Under the pieces are notes generated by a model. That model had not been told where the DNA came from. It saw nothing but the letters and a program-made list of their open reading frames with translations, and did no database searches. The translations under genes were made by a program, and so were the position numbers. A DNA stretch of 64,000 nt from Euzebya rosea (GTDB lineage Bacteria > Actinomycetota > Nitriliruptoria > Euzebyales > Euzebyaceae), in NCBI RefSeq assembly GCF_003073135.1, contig NZ_PGDQ01000010.1, forward strand, positions 62,001 through 126,000. The letters are read 5' to 3'. Shown piece by piece: positions 59,111 to 64,000 of the stretch. Position 1 is the stretch's first letter, and the number at the start of each line of letters is the position of its first letter.

Positions 59111-59974
59111 CTGCCAGCGGCGGGCCAGCAGGACCATGACGCCCACCAGCACGGTGCTCAGCGCCATCAGCGCGATCGTGAGCAGCGCCGCGTAGCCGAA
59201 GCCGGAGAACTCGAAGGCCTGGTCGTAGATGTAGACCGGCAGGTAGCGGGTGGCGTTGCCCGGACCGCCGTCGGTCAGCAGGTACGCGGGTACGAAGTTG
59301 ACCTGCAACGTCAGGATCACGTCACGCACGGCCAGCAGGACCAGCACGGGGGCGAGGAGTGGCAACGTGATGCGTCGCAGCTGGCCGAACGGGCCGTAGC
59401 CCTCCAGCGCCGCCGCGTCGTACAGCGACGGCGGGATGCGCCGGCGCATCGCCAGGACGACGACGAACGCCTCGCCGATGGGGAACAGCAGCATCACCAC
59501 GACCGCCCATCGCGCCCCCCAGGGAGTGGCCAACCACACCGGCTCGGGCAGGCCGAACGCCCCCAGGACCTGGTTGACGGGGCCGTAGAGCGGGTTGAAC
59601 GCCCACAGCGCGAGCAGGGCCATGGCCATGTCGGGCATCACCGTCGGGACGTACACCGCCACGCGGTACCACCGCGCCCCTCGCCGTTGGCCGGCCAGCA
59701 GCAGTCCGAGGGTCACCGCCACCAGCAGGCGCAGCGGCACGGCAAGCCCGACGTGGATCAACGATGCGCGGATGGAGGCGGGCAGGAACGGGTCGGCCTG
59801 CATCCGGGAGACGTTGGCCAGCCCGGTGAACGACGGCTCGTTCAGGCCGGTGGCGTTGGTGAAGGCGTAGGCGAACGTCAACCCCGCGGGCACGAGGACC
59901 AGCAGCACCACCCCAAGGGCGTAGGGGGCCAGGTACGGCCGTGCTCCCGACCTCAGTGGATCACCCGCGCGCAC
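59096..59974 (-). CDS. Sugar ABC transporter permease (MalF type)
   Basis: A 292-residue permease with six helices and the EAA loop ALEGYGPFGQLRRITLPLLAPV (the usual EAAxxDGAxxxQ-F motif is slightly changed). Last gene of a four-gene reverse-strand operon: permease, binding protein, ATPase, permease. It pairs with the 62404-63252 permease to form the channel. GTG 59974 overlaps the end of the ATPase gene by 14 bp. The typical NxxxxxxxxP region at PSLYDAAALEG is present. Confidence 0.92.
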   Translation of the reverse strand: MRAGDPLRSGARPYLAPYALGVVLLVLVPAGLTFAYAFTNATGLNEPSFTGLANVSRMQADPFLPASIRASLIHVGLAVPLRLLVAVTLGLLLAGQRRGARWYRVAVYVPTVMPDMAMALLALWAFNPLYGPVNQVLGAFGLPEPVWLATPWGARWAVVVMLLFPIGEAFVVVLAMRRRIPPSLYDAAALEGYGPFGQLRRITLPLLAPVLVLLAVRDVILTLQVNFVPAYLLTDGGPGNATRYLPVYIYDQAFEFSGFGYAALLTIALMALSTVLVGVMVLLARRWQLLRR

Positions 59975-61037
59975 CGGGTCCCCCCTCGACCGTCGACAGG
60001 CGCTGACCGTCGGCGTCGAACCGGTGGATGCGCCCGCCGGGTGCCAGCGCGAGCGTCACCGCAGGCTCCTGCGGCAACGGCTCCCGGACGCCGCGGCGGA
60101 CGTGCACGATGCCGTGCTCGGTCTCGACGAGGACCACGACCTCGCTGCCCAGGTCCTCCACCTGCAGCACGCGGCCGGCCAGCTGCCCCTCCTCGGCGAA
60201 CACGAGGTCCTCGGGTCGCACCCCCACGGTGTCGGTGTCGGCTGGGGTCGTGCCCGCCAGCGCCACCGAGCCGGGCAGCAGGTTCATGGGGGGCATGCCG
60301 AGGAAGGACGCCACGAAGGTGGTCGCCGGCTCGTCGTAGACCTCACGGGGGGTGCCGACCTGCTCCAGGCGGCCGTCGCGCAGCACCGCGATGCGGTCGC
60401 CCATCGTCATCGCCTCGGTCTGGTCGTGGGTGACGTGGACCATGGTGATCCCCAACCGGCGCTGCAGGGCGACGATCCGGGTCCGGGCGTCCAGGCGCAG
60501 GCGGGCGTCGAGGTTGGACAGGGGTTCGTCCAGCAGGAACACCGCCGGCTTGCGGACCAGGGCACGGGCCAGGGCGACCCGTTGCTGCTGGCCGCCCGAC
60601 AGCTCCGACGGACGCCGGTCGAGTAGGTCCCGGAGGTCCAGCTGCTCGGCGACGTCGGCCAGCACCGTGCGCTGCTCGGCCTCGGGCAGGCGACGCAACG
60701 ACGCCCCGAACAGGACGTTGTCGGCGACGGTCATGTGCGGGAACAACGCAAGGTCCTGGAAGACCATGGCGACGTCCCGCTCGTGCGCCGCGACCGCGGT
60801 GACGTCGGCACCGTCGATGTGGACCGATCCCGCGTCGAGCGGTTCGATGCCGGCCAGGGCCCGCAGGGCGGTGGACTTCCCCGACCCCGACGGCCCCACC
60901 AGCACCAGCAGCTCGCCCGGTGGGCCCTCGAGCGTCAGGCCGTCGAGGGCGACGACGTCTGGGCGGCCACGACGCCCGGGATGCACCCGGCGCACGTCGT
61001 GCCACGCCACCCCCGCGTGCCGACCCTCGACCGCCAC
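59961..61037 (-). CDS. Sugar ABC transporter ATP-binding protein (MalK/UgpC/MsmK type)
   Basis: A 358-residue ATPase. Walker A GPSGSGKST, Q-loop VFQDLALFPHM, signature LSGGQQQRVALARAL, Walker B VFLLDEPLSNLD and H-loop VTHDQTEAM are followed by a C-terminal TOBE/OB regulatory domain (about 240-358: VGVRPEDLVFAEEG, HVRRG). MalK-type ATPases energise carbohydrate uptake and may be shared between transporters. GTG 61037 is just after the binding-protein stop (2-bp gap), so they are translationally close. Some 20 N-terminal residues precede the NBD. Confidence 0.93.
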   Translation of the reverse strand: MAVEGRHAGVAWHDVRRVHPGRRGRPDVVALDGLTLEGPPGELLVLVGPSGSGKSTALRALAGIEPLDAGSVHIDGADVTAVAAHERDVAMVFQDLALFPHMTVADNVLFGASLRRLPEAEQRTVLADVAEQLDLRDLLDRRPSELSGGQQQRVALARALVRKPAVFLLDEPLSNLDARLRLDARTRIVALQRRLGITMVHVTHDQTEAMTMGDRIAVLRDGRLEQVGTPREVYDEPATTFVASFLGMPPMNLLPGSVALAGTTPADTDTVGVRPEDLVFAEEGQLAGRVLQVEDLGSEVVVLVETEHGIVHVRRGVREPLPQEPAVTLALAPGGRIHRFDADGQRLSTVEGGPGARG

Positions 61038-61039
61038 GA

Positions 61040-62407
61040 TCAGCTGCCGTCCAGCGCGAACGTCGCCTCGGCGGTGCTGATCATGTCGGTGATCCCCTGC
61101 TCGCGGTCGATGCGCCCGTAGAAGGCGTCGGTGAGGACCGAGTCGACCTGGTTCTGCATCTGCGACCACGTGCCGGTGTGTGGCAGGGACCGGATCGTCG
61201 GGATGACGTCGACGAACACGTGCGAGCTGGCCGGCGGCTCGTCGGGCTCGAGGAAGACCGGGGAGGACGCCACGTCCAGGCGCGAGGGGACCGTCCGGCC
61301 GCTCTCGGCGAGGATCTCCTGCCCGGTGGCGGTCATGGCGTGCTCGATGAACCGCCAGGAGGCCTCGGTGTTGCCGTCGGCGCTCATGCAGTAGGCGTCG
61401 CCGTGCAGGATCGTGGCCGGGGTACCACCGGGGGCGGTCGGCATCGGGCCGACGTCCCAGGTGAAGTCGGTGATGCCCTCCCGCAGCGACGGGACGGACT
61501 TGCGGCTGTTCAGGTACATGCCGAGCTGGCCGGCGACGAACCGCTCCTCGGACTCCAGGGACTGCTCCTCGGCGTCCGGCGGGGCGACCCCGTGCACGAG
61601 CTGCAGGTCGAGGAAGAAGTCCAGCGCCTCGCGGGCCGGTCCCTCGTCGAGCGTCAGCGTCGTGGGGGCGAGCTGGTCATCGACCACGTCGCCGCCGTTG
61701 GACCACACGAACGGGGCGATGCGCTGCAGGGACGGCTCCACGCCGACGCCGTAGCGCCCCTCCTCCGCGTCGGTCAGGGCCTGTGCGGCGGCCAGGAAGT
61801 CGTCCCACGTCCACCCCTCCGCGGGGTGCTCGAGGCCTGCCGCGTCGAAGGCGTCGACGTTGTAGTAGACCTCGAGGGAGGAGATGTTCTGCGGCATGCA
61901 CGTCAGCGTCTCGCCGTCGAAGCGGAACGCCTCCAGCGGCGGCTCGGCGAACTCCTCGACGCTGATGACGTCGCTGTCGTCGAGGAAGGGCTGCACGTCG
62001 GCGAGCACGCCCTGCGACGCGAACTGCCCGTACTTCAGGTAGTTGACGAGGAACACGTCCGGCGGTGCGCCACCGGCGAAGGACGTCGTCAGGTTGGCCA
62101 GCAGGTCGTCCTGCTTGGCGACCGGGTTCAGCGTCACGGTGACGTCGGGGTTGGCGGACTCGAAGGAGTCGACAAGCGCCTGGTACCCGGCGATCTCGGC
62201 CGGCCCCCCGAAGAGGGTGACCTCGATGTCGACGGCCTCGCCGTCGACCGGGTCGGTGTCCGCCGAGGTGTCGCCACCGGCGTCGGTCGCGGTGTCGGTC
62301 GCCGTGTCGTCGCTGCCGGCGTCGGTGCCCGAGCAGGCCGTGGCGAGGATCGCCATGGTGAGGAGAAGCGCGAGGAGGCCGATCGACCGGCGCAGCATCG
62401 AGGTCAC
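61040..62407 (-). CDS. Sugar ABC transporter substrate-binding lipoprotein
   Basis: A 455-residue lipoprotein (family 1 carbohydrate-binding). A hydrophobic signal ends in lipobox LATAC near residue 25; a T/D/G-rich linker follows. Binding-domain features are LFGGPAEIAGYQALVDSFES, NPDVTVTLNPV, FAGGAPPDVFLVNYLKYGQFA and the late WRFIEHAMTATGQEILAESGRTVPSR. The start is GTG 62407, overlapping the upstream permease stop by 4 bp, with AAAGGGG about 8 nt upstream; an ATG 9 bp further in is possible. The ligand is a carbohydrate or related polyol, not identifiable here. Confidence 0.93.
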   Translation of the reverse strand: MTSMLRRSIGLLALLLTMAILATACSGTDAGSDDTATDTATDAGGDTSADTDPVDGEAVDIEVTLFGGPAEIAGYQALVDSFESANPDVTVTLNPVAKQDDLLANLTTSFAGGAPPDVFLVNYLKYGQFASQGVLADVQPFLDDSDVISVEEFAEPPLEAFRFDGETLTCMPQNISSLEVYYNVDAFDAAGLEHPAEGWTWDDFLAAAQALTDAEEGRYGVGVEPSLQRIAPFVWSNGGDVVDDQLAPTTLTLDEGPAREALDFFLDLQLVHGVAPPDAEEQSLESEERFVAGQLGMYLNSRKSVPSLREGITDFTWDVGPMPTAPGGTPATILHGDAYCMSADGNTEASWRFIEHAMTATGQEILAESGRTVPSRLDVASSPVFLEPDEPPASSHVFVDVIPTIRSLPHTGTWSQMQNQVDSVLTDAFYGRIDREQGITDMISTAEATFALDGS

Positions 62408-63252
62408 GTGGAGGTCCCCTTTCTCAGGGTGTCGAGGGGGTTGTCGTCGAACAGTCGGTGGGCCAGCAGGAAGACCGCGACGCTGGGAAGGCTGAACACG
62501 ACCGCACCGGCCATGAGGAGCGGGAACTCCGTCGGCCGCAGCAGCTTGAGGGTGTCCAGGCCCAGCGGAAGTGTGTAGTTCTCCTGCCCGCGCAGGTACA
62601 GCAGGGCGTCCACGAAGTTCCCCCAGTGGAACGTGAACGCCAGTATGGCCACGGCGAGGGTCGCGGTGCGAACCTGCGGCATCGCGATGCGTCGCCAGAT
62701 GGTCCACGTCGATGCACCCTCGAGCCGGGCCGCATGCAGCTGGGAGTCGCTGATGCCGTGGAACGCCCATGCGTAGACGAGGACGAGGAACGGCGACGTG
62801 CCGAGCAGGGCCGGGGCGATCAGCGGCAGGATCGAGCCGATCAGGTCGAACCAGGCGTAGACGCGGAACCGGGTGGCCCACAGGGCGCTCGCGGGGACCA
62901 GCATGACCAGCAGGCTCGCCAGCACCGCCAGCCGCTTGGCCCGGTCCTGGAGCAGCCGGATCCCGAAACCGGCCCACGAGGCGACCAGCACGGTGAGCGG
63001 GACCGCGACCAGCGCCACGACGACGGAGTTGCGCAGGTAGGTGGTGACGGGAAGCAGGTCGGTGAGCAGGCCGTAGGCACGGAGGGTGGCGCCGGGCGGC
63101 ACGAACTCCACACCGCCCGGCGGCGGGGCGCCGAGGGGTCGCAGGCTGCCCATGACCATCGCGATCAGGGGGACGACGAACAGCCCGGCCAGCAGACCGG
63201 GCAGCAGATAACGCAGGGCGAAGGCTCCCGGTCCGGTCCGTCTCGACTGCAT
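62404..63252 (-). CDS. Sugar ABC transporter permease (MalG type)
   Basis: A 282-residue six-helix permease of the MalG type. The EAA loop is AARLEGASTWTIWRRIAMPQVRT near residue 175. An N-terminal helix (LLPGLLAGLFVVPLIAMVMG) and LLVMLVPASALWATRFRVY are typical. First gene of the sugar transporter operon; TACACT upstream of the ATG gives a very short leader. It is divergent from the alkaline-phosphatase-family gene. Confidence 0.92.
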   Translation of the reverse strand: MQSRRTGPGAFALRYLLPGLLAGLFVVPLIAMVMGSLRPLGAPPPGGVEFVPPGATLRAYGLLTDLLPVTTYLRNSVVVALVAVPLTVLVASWAGFGIRLLQDRAKRLAVLASLLVMLVPASALWATRFRVYAWFDLIGSILPLIAPALLGTSPFLVLVYAWAFHGISDSQLHAARLEGASTWTIWRRIAMPQVRTATLAVAILAFTFHWGNFVDALLYLRGQENYTLPLGLDTLKLLRPTEFPLLMAGAVVFSLPSVAVFLLAHRLFDDNPLDTLRKGTST

Positions 63253-63280
63253 GTGCGCCTGTCAGTGTAGGTCCAGCCCG

Positions 63281-63286
63281 TAGGCT
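63281..63286 (+). promoter_or_regulatory. -10 element TAGGCT, probable leaderless promoter
   Basis: TAGGCT ends 8 nt before the GTG at 63295, with spacer TGGTCGCC and no ribosome site. Confidence 0.6.
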
Positions 63287-63294
63287 TGGTCGCC

Positions 63295-64000
63295 GTGCCC
63301 CAACGCCCCACCCCCGTTCGACCCGCCTACGACGGCGCCTGGATCGGCGGCATCGTCCCCGGCCTGCAGTCGCCGACCCCGCCCGAGTGGCTGCCGGACG
63401 TCGCCGCCGCGGCCAGCCGCGTCGTCGTGCTGGTGCTCGACGGGCTGGGCTGGACCATGCTGCGCGACCATGCGGATCGGATGCCGACCCTGGCCGGCAT
63501 GGACGGTGGCCACATCACCTGCGCTGCGCCGTCCACCACGGCTGCCGGCCTGCCCTCGATCACGACGGGCCTGACGCCTGCCGAGCACGGTTTGCTCGGC
63601 TACCGAATCGGCCTGGACGCGGGTGTGCTCAACGTGCTGGCGTGGCGGCTGGACACGGGCAAGCGTGGCCCCGAACCCGACACGATCCAGCCCCACCCCT
63701 CCTTCGGCGGTCGCACCGTCCCCGTGGTCGTGAAGGCCGAGTTCGAGGGGTCCGGCTTCACCGGTGCGCACCTGCCCGGCAACTCAATGCGTGGCTGGCA
63801 GACCCCGGCGGTGCTGCGCGAGCAGGTTCGCACGGCCCTGGCCGAGGACGCCCGCGTCGTCTACGCCTACTACGACGGCATCGACAAGGTCGCCCATCCC
63901 CACGGCCTGCACGGCCCCTTCTTCACCGCCGAGCTCGGTGACACCGACCGGCTGGTCGGCGAGCTGCTGGACATCATCCCCCGCGACGGTGCCCTCGTCG
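63295..64000 (+). CDS. Alkaline phosphatase-superfamily protein (partial, runs off the end)
   Basis: An open frame of at least 235 residues continues past the right edge. VVVLVLDGLGW gives the first metal Asp, and CAAPSTTAAGLPSITTGLTP holds the Thr nucleophile in the style of nucleotide pyrophosphatase/phosphodiesterases. EHGLLGYRI and YAYYDGIDKVAHPHGLHGP supply further metal-binding Asp and His. No signal peptide is visible, so it is probably cytoplasmic. It may be a phosphodiesterase or phosphatase; the C-terminal metal residues are outside the window. GTG is chosen because TAGGCT lies 8 nt upstream. Confidence 0.85.
   Translation, partial: MPQRPTPVRPAYDGAWIGGIVPGLQSPTPPEWLPDVAAAASRVVVLVLDGLGWTMLRDHADRMPTLAGMDGGHITCAAPSTTAAGLPSITTGLTPAEHGLLGYRIGLDAGVLNVLAWRLDTGKRGPEPDTIQPHPSFGGRTVPVVVKAEFEGSGFTGAHLPGNSMRGWQTPAVLREQVRTALAEDARVVYAYYDGIDKVAHPHGLHGPFFTAELGDTDRLVGELLDIIPRDGALV

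Overview
The window is about 64 kb of very GC-rich, densely coded DNA that looks like core chromosome of an actinobacterium. The markers are a mycothiol-type amidase (Mca), a SenX3/RegX3-like pair, class II fructose bisphosphatase (GlpX), PIN-PhoH, a 7Fe ferredoxin, DUF4032, and secreted proteins with cell-wall-binding repeat 2 and LVIVD repeats. That secreted set suggests a deep-branching lineage such as Nitriliruptoria/Euzebyales. The lineage is inference. No rRNA, tRNA, phage gene, transposase or CRISPR array was recognised.

Layout. 0-5 kb: PIN-PhoH ATPase, an orphan histidine kinase with a transposase-like HTH, PhoU, DUF4032 and an excisionase-type HTH protein. 5-10.3 kb: GDSL hydrolase, an unknown protein, then a translationally coupled signalling set (REC-GGDEF, CHASE-PAS-histidine kinase, stand-alone receiver). 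10.3-16.6 kb: enoyl-CoA hydratase, GlpX, polyphosphate kinase, an alpha/beta hydrolase and a kynureninase-like PLP enzyme. 16.6-22 kb: second PhoU divergent from RegX3/SenX3, an LVIVD-repeat exoprotein and endonuclease III. 22-27.8 kb: a seven-gene reverse-strand potassium operon, trkA-trkA-small membrane protein-trkH-X-trkH-X, with every junction overlapping or nearly so. 27.8-33.8 kb: EthD-like protein, IspH, REC-PAS protein, RNase D, Mca, a 1.07-kb non-coding palindromic repeat element, and Upp. 34-40.5 kb: BMP-type nucleoside ABC transporter and a NudC-like Nudix enzyme. 40.5-45.3 kb: secreted proteins with a class F sortase. 45.4-51 kb: pyruvate kinase and two c-di-GMP-related proteins. 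51-54 kb: hydrolase, ferredoxin, a second non-coding element of the same type, sirtuin, class III nucleotide cyclase. 54-59 kb: secreted and membrane proteins, an ECF sigma factor with a probable membrane partner, and a thioesterase. 59-64 kb: MalK-type sugar ABC operon and an alkaline-phosphatase-superfamily gene running off the end.

Three things stand out. (1) Two long non-coding elements (about 32135-33200 and 52223-53046) share their ends, are imperfect giant palindromes built from internally duplicated hairpin modules, and each lie exactly between a pair of convergent genes. (2) At least a dozen genes have a TAGGCT/TACCCT/TACACT-like -10 hexamer only 6-9 nt before the start codon and little or no Shine-Dalgarno sequence, which implies widespread leaderless transcription and fixes many starts. 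(3) The potassium operon carries two TrkH copies, each followed by its own paralogous membrane protein of unknown function.

Functionally, two PhoU proteins, RegX3/SenX3 and PPK1 form a loose phosphate/polyphosphate theme. Upp, the BMP transporter and NudC suggest nucleoside salvage. Three proteins carry GGDEF-type domains, one of them catalytically degenerate but with its I-site kept.
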